Origin: Neobacillus cucumis
Lineage (GTDB): Bacteria; Bacillota; Bacilli; Bacillales_B; DSM-18226
DNA length: 64,000 bases
NCBI RefSeq assembly: GCF_023715505.1
Contig: NZ_JAMBOH010000028.1
Location: forward strand, 1-64,000
Direction: 5' to 3'
Position 1 is the first letter of the stretch; the number at the start of each line of letters is the position of its first letter. The notes under the pieces were generated by a model. That model made no database searches, was not told the origin of the DNA, and saw only the letters and a list, made by a program, of their open reading frames with translations. Below are positions 54,742-63,917 of the stretch, in pieces. Made by a program: the position numbers and the translations under genes.

Positions 54742-54885
54742 TAATCTGACACTCCTTTAGTAAATAAATAAGTCCCCTTTAAAGTTCAACTGACACATCA
54801 TAATATCCTTTAGGAAAGTTAAATTTCTTTCACAATAAATAACCAGAAGCCAAATTAGACTTCCGGTTTATCATTCAAACCACTC

Positions 54886-56544
54886 TTATTTCTCAAATCC
54901 AGCTGTAAAAGTAATAGATCCATCCGCATATTCTTTTATATTTTTCACAAAAATGCCTGTGTAATTGGTGGCTGCACCTGTACCGTTCGAAAAATAATAG
55001 GATCCAGAGTTTGATGTGGAGGTTGGGGTGAATACTTTACCTGTCGTGAATAAATCACCAGGGTCCCCACTGTTGCGATTTCTTTCCAAATCCCATTGGT
55101 TATCGGCTTGAATAACGGCAACCCCATAATGAGTTTCACCTGTCGAAGGATCCGGAATAACCTGCTGTTTGCGGGATTGGAACCAGTTTTGAGCTTCATT
55201 TGGACTCCAGAAATTTCGTGACAATACGTTTTCATCGACATGATAAATGGCTAATCCATGACTTCCATAACGAGAAAGCACTAAATCAAACGTACCTGGT
55301 TGCTGCTGGCGATTCTCAAGTAAGAAATATTCACTTCCCTTCGAACCTGGCACCACAAGTTTTACTGTCCCTTTTGCACTCGAAGTAGGGTTTAATGTGT
55401 AAGTTTTTTGTCCCGTGGTTAGAGTATCAACCCCCTCTATACCTAGAAAAACTTTTGACCAGGCATCAAAATGAACCTTGAATTACCGGAATATGGTGCC
55501 GCGTTTGGATAACGGGTCCAACTGCCGGAAGCCATAATCGTGTAGGCACCCATCGCTTCGGAATCATAGCCATAATCATACAGATCTGGGAGACCAAGAA
55601 CATGACCAAATTCATGTGCGTACACTCCAACTTGTGGAGGATATGGTCCGCTTACCGCTCCTAAATAACCTGTTAAGTCTCCACCGACCTCCGGCTCAAT
55701 GGTGTAGCTGTTGACTTTCACTCCATCAACGGTAATTTTATGTGCTTCGTAATCCCAATTAGCAGGTTCCATACCCGTGTTCGCATATTCGTTATAATAG
55801 GCGGCATCGCGGCTCGGGTCTAAATTACATTCCGCCCCGGTTCCAGGGTGAATGAGGAAAATATTTGGCACTTCCCCATTTACAGCAAATTGTGAGAAAT
55901 CTACTTGGGCGTCTGCTGCCTTAACTGCATCATTCACCAATAATGCCATTGTGTAGTCGCCATAATCGTTTGAAACCACCCCGACTTCCTGACCAATTTT
56001 ATAATAGCTGTATGGATGTGGCATTTGAACTTCGATAACTTCCCCTGAAACATTAACTTTTCCATATGAGGCTTCTTGAGAGTAATTTTTCAGGGTACGA
56101 TTCGTTGGTGCAGATACGCCATTGTATGTGGCGTATTTTTCAAATTGTTTCATTTCATAAGGGTTATACTCCGTTCCAAACAACAAATTGTTTAACTGAG
56201 CCAAGGGCATGTGCTCATAGGATACTTTTGACGGCACTTCATCAGGACTTTAAAGAAAGGGCAATGACTTTTTGTTCAGGAGATATCGATTGAGTCCCTA
56301 CTGACGTTTTTGGATTAAGTGCATGAGGTCCCTTCACCAAGTGTGCAGGAAGATGTGTGGTTACATCAATCCCCTTCTTTTTTGCGGCCGCAATCACTTC
56401 TTCTGGCAGCTTAACACCCTAATAAGCCGTATTAAATTGAATAGACGCATTCTCCTTTTTGGCTTGAACGTTTGGAACGGAATTAGTTGCAGCAGCAGAT
56501 AATATTAATGCTAAGCCATTCCGCCCATTAAGCTCATTTTCCAT
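54886..56544 (-). pseudogene. M6 family metalloprotease pseudogene
   Basis: Remains of a secreted M6 (immune inhibitor A-like) protease of about 550 codons. From the 5' end: an ATG at 56542-56544, a signal peptide (ALILSAAATNSV), an in-frame TAG at 56419-56421, and the propeptide segment LPEEVIAAAKKKGIDV. A frameshift follows near 56250, then the catalytic domain with zinc motif HEFGHVLGLPDLYDY. A second frameshift falls near 55485 between GNSRF and HFDAWSK, and the C-terminal domain runs to the stop at 54886. Three independent lesions make it non-functional. The motif itself is intact, so the decay is recent. Confidence 0.85.
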
Positions 56545-56743
56545 CTCTTTTTCACCCTGCCAACTCCCCGCTAAAAAAATGAAATACGTACTATTAATTC
56601 CTTAGGGAAGCTAAATTTCCCTTTGAAAAAAAATGAGAGGTTTTGAGGAATGAAAAGAAGTTCTGTCGAAACAAAAAGTTGATGATACCATAGTTCGCCG
56701 CATAAGTTGAATAGAAACATCCTGACGGAAGGAGTGGGTCTTT

Positions 56744-57046
56744 TTGGCGAAGGTTCATGCGATCATCAGCACGCCTAGTAATCAAGAAGAATTTGACAAA
56801 TATTATTTTGGGGTACATATTCCAATGGGTGAAAAACTTCCTCACCTGAAAAAATTATCAATTCAAAAAGTGGTGGGAACTAATTACACCATGGAAAACT
56901 TATATATAGTTACTGAACTTGAATACGAAAATATAGAGCTTCTTCAAGAATCTCTGGCTTCCGATATTGGATGTAAAGTTCGAGGCGACGTTCAAAACTT
57001 GTCAGAGTTTCTGCCGAAACCGCCTGTTATTGTGATTACGGATTGA
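56744..57046 (+). CDS. EthD domain protein
   Basis: A 100-aa protein of the EthD/dimeric alpha-beta barrel family, with the typical opening VHAIISTPSNQEEFDKYY and HIPMGEKLPHLKK. EthD proteins are linked to ether and aromatic degradation or act as small lyases or isomerases. The start is a TTG at 56744 with AAGGAG upstream. It is convergent with the cyclase remnant and ends at the hairpin at 57063-57087. Confidence 0.75.
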   Translation: MAKVHAIISTPSNQEEFDKYYFGVHIPMGEKLPHLKKLSIQKVVGTNYTMENLYIVTELEYENIELLQESLASDIGCKVRGDVQNLSEFLPKPPVIVITD

Positions 57047-57062
57047 ACATCATAGTAAATGA

Positions 57063-57087
57063 AAAGGCAGGGATTTTCCCCGCCTTT
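57063..57087. terminator. terminator between EthD and cyclase genes
   Basis: AAAGGCAGGGA and TCCCCGCCTTT arms, followed by T-rich sequence on the plus strand. Confidence 0.7.
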
Positions 57088-57092
57088 CCTCT

Positions 57093-57863
57093 TTACACAA
57101 AAATCGCCACAGGCCTAGCCCAACCAGCACTGGCACCTTTGATTTTAATAGGAAAAACCGCAACAGTAAAACCAGTTCTTTTTGGAAGCAATTCTAAGTT
57201 TGCTAGTTTTTCAATTTGACAATACTCCGATTCTTTTCCAACATAATGCGCGGCCCAAAGAACACCTTCTCGTGGGTTCCTTTTATAATCCTCTGCTTGT
57301 TTATACAAGGGAATATCCCATCCCCAGCCGTCCGTTCCCATCACCTTAATTCCCTTGTGAATCAGCCATCTTGTCGCTTCCGCCGAAACACCTGCATGAA
57401 CAGCCGCATAATTGTCCTGATAATACTTTTTATCAGCATCTGTTCTTACCAGGATAATACCAAATGGCTGTAGTTGATACTCCATTTCCTCTAGTTGTTT
57501 TTAAAAGTCTTCTACCTCAATCTCATATCCGGAGGGCTTATCGCTAAAATCAAATAGCACTCCATGACCATAGAACCATTCTAGAGGGAGTTCATCAATG
57601 GTTCTGGAAGGTTGTCCCGCTGTATGTGCCGCATAGTGCCAAGGTGCGTCTACATGCGTTCCGGTATGAGTAGTTAACGTAACCGTTTCGACCGCCCAGG
57701 CTGCATTGTCAGGAAAATCGCTTGGTTTCAGGCATAAAACCTGTGCCGCTTGTTGGGCTCCCTGTTCATGTGTTTCATAGACGATTTCAGGAGGAAATGG
57801 CTCCTTGGCTTGGTTGTCCATCGGGACACTTAAATCAATGATACGCAGATTCGTTCGATTCAT
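57093..57863 (-). pseudogene. cyclase family protein (kynurenine formamidase-like) with in-frame stop
   Basis: A single reading frame of about 257 codons encodes a metal-dependent cyclase/formamidase-like hydrolase. The HTGTHVDAPWH metal site is intact and GTDGWGWDIPL lies in the C-terminal half. It is interrupted by one TAA at 57501-57503, in the sequence EVEDF-stop-KQLEEMEY. No frameshift is present, and everything on both sides looks conserved. The result is two half-proteins unless the stop is read through. It may be a recent nonsense mutation or a sequencing error. The N-terminal start is the ATG at 57863. Confidence 0.8.
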
Positions 57864-58074
57864 TTTTCAATCCCCTTTTTCAATGATCATGGTAGTAAAC
57901 CTCTTTTATGAGTTATTGGACTTTTTAAAATTTACGAACAAATCATAGAATCTATTCCGGTTTTCTTCTGAAAAATCTAGTTCTCTCTGTAACACCACCC
58001 CTATTCAACCACTTAAAATAAAGACCTAATATTTACTATGAGAGGAGTAGACACCTCAAAGAAGCAAAAATAAA

Positions 58075-58097
58075 AGACACCAAAAAGCGCGGTGTCT
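58075..58097 (-). terminator. terminator of sspH
   Basis: AGACACC and GGTGTCT arms, 38 nt past the sspH stop. Confidence 0.6.
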
Positions 58098-58135
58098 CAA
58101 ATGAGTACTTTTACATTTCTTAAATTTTATCGATT

Positions 58136-58315
58136 TTATTGCTCTATTAATTCTGATACTGGAATACTTTGTTTATTGTCCGGTTCTCCAACAGGATGAA
58201 TGACCGCCATTTCTTGACCTCTGTCCACATTTTCAATGAAAACAGGTACATCCTTATACGTAACGTTGATCATAGCGGAAGCATTTAAAATTTCATGTGC
58301 CCTTTGTACCTTCAA
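58136..58315 (-). CDS. sspH: H-type small acid-soluble spore protein
   Basis: A 59-aa SspH-type protein: KVQRAHEILNASAMINVTY, then VPVFIENV and a VSELIEQ end match the family. These proteins are made in the forespore and bind spore contents. I start at the TTG at 58315, 8 nt after GGTGG, which gives the usual 59-aa length; in-frame GTG codons upstream would add four residues. Transcription is expected from a forespore sigma factor, but no promoter was assigned. Its presence marks the organism as an endospore former. Confidence 0.88.
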   Translation of the reverse strand: MKVQRAHEILNASAMINVTYKDVPVFIENVDRGQEMAVIHPVGEPDNKQSIPVSELIEQ

Positions 58316-58451
58316 AAACTTCACCACCCTTCCAGCTCTTTCAGGGAACAGTATTTGTCTAATACCTGTTTTGTATTCATCTTAAAAAGGGGTAAAAAAA
58401 TAAGTCTTATAACAAATCCTAAATGACTATGTAATAGAGAATACCATAGCC

Positions 58452-58781
58452 CTATGCGAAATTTTTTCCATTTAAATAATAGGCCGCCTCCAAAAAGACA
58501 CTAAAGGCAACTTCCACTTCAGTAATATTTACTGAATGGACGTGCTTTGTGATAATTTTGGCAAATTGATCTTGTAATTCCTGGCCTCGTTCAAACCATT
58601 TCACCTCAATAAATGGAAATCCCTGAACTTCATTGTCATTAAATACAAATGTTGATTGAGGAATTTCTAACGTGAAATTATCAGTATCACATTCACAAAG
58701 ATCTGCTAGTTCTTTTACTAACCGGGTACTGATTTTTTTCACTTGATTGACCGAAATTCCTTTAAATATTAATTGGGGCAT
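58452..58781 (-). CDS. DUF1904 family protein
   Basis: A 109-aa protein with the DUF1904 layout: MPQLIFKGISVNQV, then a central FVFNDNEVQGFPFIEVKWFERG and an ending EAAYYLNGKNFA. The fold is tautomerase-like and the N-terminal Pro2 is retained, which in tautomerases is the catalytic base. Function in Bacillus is unknown. Confidence 0.8.
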   Translation of the reverse strand: MPQLIFKGISVNQVKKISTRLVKELADLCECDTDNFTLEIPQSTFVFNDNEVQGFPFIEVKWFERGQELQDQFAKIITKHVHSVNITEVEVAFSVFLEAAYYLNGKNFA

Positions 58782-58888
58782 TTTATTTTCCTCCAGAAGT
58801 CTTTATAGATATGATGTTCTCTGATCAATCACCCTAGCTACATCATGTCCGCATTTTTTGCATTTTACTTATTATGAATAAATTAAAA

Positions 58889-58984
58889 AAGACCGGGCTT
58901 GAATAGACGGTTCGCCTAAGGGGCTGCCGACTAGGAAGGAGAATCCACCTGAGCCAGCGAACTCAAGGGCGGATTATTTTTTTG
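58889..58984 (+). ncRNA. type I antitoxin-like sRNA, degenerate copy
   Basis: Matches the antitoxin RNA at 63343-63479 in the GACCGG start, the AGACGGTTCGCC middle and the GAATCCACC/GGCGGATTATT terminator. The 5' hairpin is shortened, and no TATAAT is left at the expected place. On the minus strand the tail of the toxin (LSIISKK) directly follows the STAS gene stop, so a deletion joined the two. The terminator probably now serves the STAS gene too. Confidence 0.5.
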
Positions 58985-59021
58985 AGATAATAGACAGTTC
59001 AGCTGCGATTAGTTTTGGGTA

Positions 59022-59846
59022 CTAATCTATTTTTGAATTAATCCAATCTAACGCACGCTTGACATGGATAAATGTTTTATAGCCAGACATGTCCATTCCA
59101 CTATTTACAACAGTCATGGCTAGTTCAGGACGCATCCCGGTAACAATAACATCGATACCTAACAAAACTAGACTATCTCCAATCTCTTTCAAGTATCTTG
59201 CAATTTCTTGATTCAGATGTAAAATGCCAGAATAGTCAATAATAATATATTGTAATTGCAGATCGGAGATAGAAGGAACTACCCGTTCTACAATATAACT
59301 TGCTCTATAAGAATCTATTTCACCAACTAATGGCAACACGGCAACAGCCTCCTGAATCAAAACGACAGGCGCCGACCGTTCCGCCAATTCTTTCTTCGTC
59401 TTTTCCTTGTATCTTTCTGAAAGCTTTTCAAATGCTAAAATGGTTTCGTTTAAGCTGATATCAAGCATTGAATTAAACCTTGTAATAATAGTTGTCCATT
59501 CCCTTAATGAAATGTCAAAGTCGTCACTTAGTTTGGTGATAAGATCAGCAAAGACTGCTCTAGTGGGCGGATACCTAACCGCGATCTCGGATATTTTCCC
59601 TCCTGAAGTGACTTGATGTTCTGCATTTTGTTTACTCCATACTAAAAGTTCCTCAGGAATATCCTCTTTATCCTCCAAAATTGACTTCCCTAAATACTGA
59701 AAAAATTTTATGTACATGACAATTGCTTGTTGCTTTTCTCCTTCGGAAATCACTAAATTCATCCTATGAAGAACACCTTCAACAATTTGTAATGCCACTA
59801 AAGAAGAATTGTCCGTGAAATAGGCAGCTATTTTATCTAATCTCAT
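59022..59846 (-). CDS. RsbR-like STAS domain protein (stressosome component)
   Basis: A 274-aa RsbR paralog. The N-terminal 150 residues form the helical globin-like sensor half (residues 15-145). The C-terminal STAS domain (about 162-270) has VVLIQEAVAVLPLVGEIDSY, IIIDYSGILHLN and VTGMRPELAMT, the region phosphorylated by RsbT in relatives. Such proteins sit in stressosomes that sense environmental stress and control sigma-B. No rsbS or rsbT gene is adjacent. The ATG has AAAGGAGG a few bases upstream. Confidence 0.87.
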   Translation of the reverse strand: MRLDKIAAYFTDNSSLVALQIVEGVLHRMNLVISEGEKQQAIVMYIKFFQYLGKSILEDKEDIPEELLVWSKQNAEHQVTSGGKISEIAVRYPPTRAVFADLITKLSDDFDISLREWTTIITRFNSMLDISLNETILAFEKLSERYKEKTKKELAERSAPVVLIQEAVAVLPLVGEIDSYRASYIVERVVPSISDLQLQYIIIDYSGILHLNQEIARYLKEIGDSLVLLGIDVIVTGMRPELAMTVVNSGMDMSGYKTFIHVKRALDWINSKID

Positions 59847-60165
59847 TTCGTAAAACCTCCTTCTTCCCTTCTATTGCTATTATACCTTATAATATCCCGT
59901 AAGTTTGTTCGTAAAATAAAGCTTAGAAATTACTAGTATCGAAATAAGCTATAATTATATGATTAATAAAAATAAGACAATCTTAGATATTCCTTCGCTC
60001 TTTTGTCATCCCTATGTATAAAAGCGATACTCCCCTCTCCGTCCCTTAAATCCGCCTTTTATAGATTCTAAACTTTTATTCGCCCAATTTTTTTACAACC
60101 ATTACATAAAAAACCCTCCTAGGAAAATAATACTATTCGTATTACATAATCCAAATTAGGTATAG
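59847..60165. other. intergenic stretch
   Basis: AT-rich, without coding sequence. It contains the STAS gene promoter region and the sequence following the truncated AAA gene. Confidence 0.45.
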
Positions 60166-60222
60166 TCAGTCCAAATACCAATGAAGAAAAATTGCAGCAA
60201 TGAATTTGATGCTTTTCTTCAT
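60166..60222 (-). CDS. 18-codon frame with strong ribosome binding site (gene stub)
   Basis: AGGAGG followed 8 nt later by ATG begins an 18-residue frame, MKKSIKFIAAIFLHWYLD, that looks like the start of a signal peptide or lipoprotein. The ATG overlaps the stop of the AAA gene (ATGA). The frame ends before any mature region, so it is probably the 5' end of an exported-protein gene cut by a deletion. A genuine small membrane peptide cannot be excluded. Confidence 0.35.
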   Translation of the reverse strand: MKKSIKFIAAIFLHWYLD

Positions 60223-61550
60223 GAATTGTTCCTCCTAATATGTAAGGCCATTGGTGTTATTTTTCCACCAAGTGCTTCACGTTGTTTTTGTAATTTAACC
60301 GTTTGCAGCAGTTCATGGACAAAGGTTTTTACAGAATCCAAACCAACAAGACTATTCAGTTCATTTAGAATATCTTCTAATGTTTCTTCTTTAATAATCG
60401 AGATGGTTTTTAGTAAAATTCTTACCTTATCGGCCTCCGCAAAAAATTCATGATCCTCCATTTTTACAAGGATATTGCTGCTGCTTGAGAGTTTACCTCT
60501 TGCCCGAGCATCTAATAACACTGAATAAAAGTTATTTTCCACAAGATCGTGGACTGCTTCACCATATTTTTTGGTAGCTAAAAGTCTTTCGGCTAATACC
60601 GAATAAACGTTTGGATCAAATTGAATATTTAATTGTGCCTGTCTTTGTAATGTGGCAGACGCTTTATGAAGCTGCGTATGTAAAATGGTACGCAGAGAAT
60701 CGACAGTTAATGGTTCTGTATAAGAAAAGGATTGAATCTCCCTCAGTAAACCAGGAGGCACCTTATCCGCAATGGATACTGGAATTTGGTGCCCAGCTTG
60801 GTTTAAATTAACTTCCGCATCCATATAGAGTATTAAAAAATAATCGGAAGCACTGACCACAATTCCTTCCGGCGTTCGAAAATAACCATCCCGAAACAGC
60901 TTTGTCACATAACTAATAACCACTGAATGAGCCTTTTCAACCCCTGTAAAGCAAACTGTACCAATTCCATAGCTAAATAATGCTGAACAATCCACAATAA
61001 AGTTGGTATGTATATCTTTTTCGCCGTATTGACTTAAGTCCATCGTAGAATAACTTTTATACGGTGTCAGTTTTTTCTTGTACAGTTCATTAATCATGAT
61101 ATTCAAACTTAAATTTTTTCCTGTTCCAGAGGGACCACAAAGTAAGATCGTGTTTTGAATGCTGCCTTTATCTCTTGCTAAAAATGACTTTTTAAAACAC
61201 ACAAGTAAGTCATCAATGTATCGTCCTTGTCCCAATACATGGCTATTTAAAGTATGCTTAATTTCATTAAATAAGTGATCAAGTTCTTCATTTGACCGGT
61301 TCAAGGTTAAATTTTTAATACCCAATGTAACATCTCGGGCCGCTTCCTTTATAGCACCACTGGATTGAGGAATGCCAGCATGATGCGGCCCAGGTATGTT
61401 TGACCCGCTAGGGATACTACTACTTACTCCAGCCATTGTTTGCCTTCCCAAAGCTGTTCTTTGTTTCTTCCCTCTAAACCCTTCCTTTTGGATAAAGTCA
61501 ATTAGTTGAATTTCAGGTAAGACGATCCTCAACCATTTTTGTAACCCCAT
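60219..61550 (-). CDS. AAA ATPase, ClpB-like plus truncated CbbX/SpoVK-like, with degenerate Walker B
   Basis: A 443-aa protein. After a Ser/Gly/Pro-rich linker (residues 30-70) comes a ClpA/B-type AAA domain (about 90-370) with Walker A GPSGTGKN. The Walker B should be LLFDEIEKAH but reads VCFTGVEKAH, so the acidic pair is lost. Near residue 385 a second, SpoVK/CbbX-like AAA module begins (LVGLDSVKTFVHEL) but stops before its P-loop: PMALHI is followed by RRNNS and a stop. Full relatives run to some 700 aa. It looks truncated by a deletion, and the remaining ATPase is unlikely to hydrolyse ATP. Confidence 0.7.
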   Translation of the reverse strand: MGLQKWLRIVLPEIQLIDFIQKEGFRGKKQRTALGRQTMAGVSSSIPSGSNIPGPHHAGIPQSSGAIKEAARDVTLGIKNLTLNRSNEELDHLFNEIKHTLNSHVLGQGRYIDDLLVCFKKSFLARDKGSIQNTILLCGPSGTGKNLSLNIMINELYKKKLTPYKSYSTMDLSQYGEKDIHTNFIVDCSALFSYGIGTVCFTGVEKAHSVVISYVTKLFRDGYFRTPEGIVVSASDYFLILYMDAEVNLNQAGHQIPVSIADKVPPGLLREIQSFSYTEPLTVDSLRTILHTQLHKASATLQRQAQLNIQFDPNVYSVLAERLLATKKYGEAVHDLVENNFYSVLLDARARGKLSSSSNILVKMEDHEFFAEADKVRILLKTISIIKEETLEDILNELNSLVGLDSVKTFVHELLQTVKLQKQREALGGKITPMALHIRRNNS

Positions 61551-61853
61551 GTGTTATTTCACCCTAACTATTTATAATTCCAATCATCATTTAATCTGAA
61601 CGCACATTAAAAGATGAAAAAGTACCTTCTTCATTCCTTCAACTTTTGCAGACATGCTTCATCGTCATGATGCCACTAAATCTTGTTATTCATAATAGAA
61701 GCTTTCCATTTTTATAAATCCTTCTTTTATTTTGTTACAAATTTAACACTTCAAACCCCCTTTTCCTTCATGAACCAAGCCATTATGATTCTTTTTAAAC
61801 ACTTCTTCCCAATAGATTATTTTGTTATAATTTGTAAATAAGGAGGGAAAGGA
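61551..61853. other. divergent promoter region
   Basis: Separates the divergent AAA and DUF4236 genes. It is AT-rich with no open frame, and presumably has promoters for both. Confidence 0.45.
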
Positions 61854-62954
61854 ATGGGATTCGGGTTTAGAAAGAGTTTCAAGATTGCTCCAGGAGTTCG
61901 ATTGAATGTTGGTTCGAAAAGTGTTGGTTTGAGTGCAGGTATCAAAGGTTTACGCTATAGTGTGAATTCAAGAACCGGCAGCCGGGTGACGGCAAGCATT
62001 CCAAACACGGGGATTTACTATACCACTTCAGGAGGCAGGAAACGAAATACCCCAGCTTATAATCGGCAAAGAGAAATACAAGCAAGACAGAAAGAAATGG
62101 ATCGATTAAATGACCTGGAACAAGCAGCCTTAGCGGTTGATTACTATGAAAATAAATTGGAAAGAGTTCATTCCATTCATAAGGAAGCAGATGAACCGAT
62201 CAATTGGATCCAGGTCAGGAGTGCGAACCCGCCCTATTCTAAGAATGAAGGACAAATTGGTTTCCATGAACAGGCAGCATTAGAAAAGTTGGATAATTAT
62301 AAACCGAATCTGATCTCGAAATTATTCAGACAGTCGGATAAGGAATTGGAAAAACTCAAAAGTGAAGTAATGGAAGCACGACAAAAAGATGAAATCGAAT
62401 ACCGTTCCTGGGAAAGGGACGTTCGAATAGCCACTAAGGTCATAGAAGGGGATATTGATAACTACTTCGAAGTCATCCAAGAATTCAATCCATTAGATGA
62501 CTTACTTGAATTTGGAAGCGGCTTCGAGTTCTTCGCAGAAGATCCAAAGACGATGGAAATAGAATTTGACGTCCACAGTGATACAGTTGTACCTAAGGAA
62601 CAACTATCATTAACAAAAACAGGAAAGTTATCCACAAAACAGATGCCAAAAGGCAAATACTTCGATATCCAACAGGACTATGTCTGCAGTTGTATATTAA
62701 GGATTGCCAGGGATATGTTTGCGCTGCTGCCATTGGACACCGTATATATCCATGCAACGGAGACGATTATGGATACCACAACCGGCCATTTTAGAAAGAT
62801 AACCATCCTTTCTGTAAAAATAGAAAAAAGGACATTAAACAGATTGAATTTTGACAATATCGACTGTTCGGACGCCCTGCAAAATTTCATTCATAATATG
62901 AAATTTAAGAAGACAGCGGGTTTTAGTGAGGTAGATAGATTAACCATTGATTAA
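61854..62954 (+). CDS. DUF4236 domain protein
   Basis: A 366-aa protein. The N-terminal 55 residues are the DUF4236 module (MGFGFRKSFKIAPGVRLNVG, then GLSAGIKG and GTGIYYT-like NTGIYYTTSGG), a small beta-rich Gly domain. A charged helical segment follows (about 65-220, predicted coiled coil). The C-terminal part (about 225-366) is unassigned, with a CSC pair. AGGAGGGAAAGG lies 6 nt before the ATG. DUF4236 modules are common next to phage- or plasmid-related genes, but their function is unknown. Confidence 0.82.
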   Translation: MGFGFRKSFKIAPGVRLNVGSKSVGLSAGIKGLRYSVNSRTGSRVTASIPNTGIYYTTSGGRKRNTPAYNRQREIQARQKEMDRLNDLEQAALAVDYYENKLERVHSIHKEADEPINWIQVRSANPPYSKNEGQIGFHEQAALEKLDNYKPNLISKLFRQSDKELEKLKSEVMEARQKDEIEYRSWERDVRIATKVIEGDIDNYFEVIQEFNPLDDLLEFGSGFEFFAEDPKTMEIEFDVHSDTVVPKEQLSLTKTGKLSTKQMPKGKYFDIQQDYVCSCILRIARDMFALLPLDTVYIHATETIMDTTTGHFRKITILSVKIEKRTLNRLNFDNIDCSDALQNFIHNMKFKKTAGFSEVDRLTID

Positions 62955-63307
62955 TTTTTCTCATACATTTATTAACAATATAAATTTCTTTCTTAGCTCA
63001 TATCGAATTTTATTATCCAATAAAATGAGTGGACAATCCACTTGATTGAGACCCCTAATACAGGAAGGCACTAAACAAACTTTTTGTCAGAACACCTTAA
63101 ACTATTAATGGATAACCATGGTATTTTCGCCACCATTGTTTGTACAACAGCATCAAGTTAATAGTATGAGTTGAAAGGAAATTAAAATGCCTTCATGTTT
63201 TCGATATCGGATGACCATTTCGTTTATTCCACTCGAACCGATTACCCAGGCATGAATTGTTTTTGTTTAAATGGAGTTTGGATAAATGAATAAATTATTT
63301 TAAAAAT
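62955..63307. other. intergenic stretch
   Basis: No intact gene was found. The minus strand has a short open fragment reading HAWVIGSSGINEMVIRYRKH near 63180-63260, without a start signal, that I could not assign. Confidence 0.4.
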
Positions 63308-63336
63308 TTGGCGTTCAATATGTTATAAGTTATAAT
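63308..63336 (+). promoter_or_regulatory. antitoxin promoter
   Basis: TTGGCG (63308-63313), a 17-bp spacer and a perfect TATAAT (63331-63336), placed to start the antitoxin RNA near 63343. Confidence 0.75.
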
Positions 63337-63342
63337 AAAATT

Positions 63343-63479
63343 AAATAATGAATAAATTAATAAAAACCGAACATGCTGCTACATGTCCGGTCAGCAATAG
63401 ACGGTTCCCTCAAAGGGGATCGGCTAATGAGGGAATAATCCACCAGAGCCTCTTAACTCAAGGGTGGATTATTTTTTTG
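63343..63479 (+). ncRNA. type I antitoxin RNA
   Basis: Predicted 137-nt RNA: a 5' hairpin (CCGAACATG/CATGTCCGG), a conserved middle AGACGGTTCCC, and an intrinsic terminator with arms AATAATCCACC and GGTGGATTATT followed by seven T. It overlaps the 3' end of the toxin gene in antisense, as RatA does with TxpA and SR4 with BsrG. Pairing would recruit RNase III and block the toxin mRNA. Three degenerate or orphan relatives occur in the window. Confidence 0.75.
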
Positions 63480-63552
63480 ATTTAAACGACAGTATGGTTA
63501 CGATTAAGCCCGCAAAACCAATTGCAAACATTAATGATTCATAAACTGTCAT
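63469..63552 (-). CDS. type I toxin peptide (BsrG/TxpA/holin-like family)
   Basis: A 27-aa membrane peptide, MTVYESLMFAIGFAGLIVTI followed by LSFKSKK. The MTVYESLM start and single helix with a Lys-rich end are the signature of Bacillus type I toxins such as BsrG and TxpA. GGGGGTG lies about 7 nt before the ATG. The stop lies inside the sequence complementary to the antitoxin RNA. The mRNA 5' leader contains CUCAAGGGUGG, and its 3' end contains the exact complement CCACCCUUGAG. A 5'-3' fold that hides the start region is therefore possible. If made without the antitoxin, the peptide should damage the membrane. Confidence 0.8.
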   Translation of the reverse strand: MTVYESLMFAIGFAGLIVTILSFKSKK

Positions 63553-63636
63553 CCAGCATCACCCCCTTTCTATCAGGGAGTGTGCCGACCACCCTTGAGA
63601 AATCCTATTCTATTACATCTATAGTTTATCATAATC
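63553..63636 (-). promoter_or_regulatory. toxin promoter and 5' leader
   Basis: The minus strand has a TTGGAT and TGTAAT pair near 63615-63640, then the leader GGATTTCTCAAGGGTGG. The same leader recurs without a toxin at 25302-25356. Confidence 0.5.
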
Positions 63637-63885
63637 CAAATAAAAAGAGAACTTATGTTCTTTTTATTGAAGTTTCTTTTTATTTATTGATTATTAACTA
63701 GTAAATGAGTTTCTAATAAAACTACTCATTTTTATATCACTTTTCTTTCTTTAATCCAGAATTGTCGAATCCTACTTTTTTCTTTAGCTAGCTACTTACT
63801 TTGATAAGGGCTCATTATTTTTTCAGCAGATTTATATCATTTGTACTTAAGAAAGCATAAAAAATCAATAAATTAAATAAGACCG

Positions 63886-63917
63886 AATATGCAGAAACAT
63901 GTCCGGTCTTGTTTCGT
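63886..63917. terminator. terminator derived from an antitoxin 5' hairpin
   Basis: AAGACCGAATATG/CATGTCCGGTCTT is the 5' hairpin of the antitoxin family with decayed pairing and no downstream antitoxin body. It now lies where it would end the universal stress protein gene. Confidence 0.5.

Noticed and set aside
63180..63262. Coding-like fragment HAWVIGSSGINEMV on the minus strand
   Set aside because: No start site and no extension on either side; kept only as a note in the intergenic entry.
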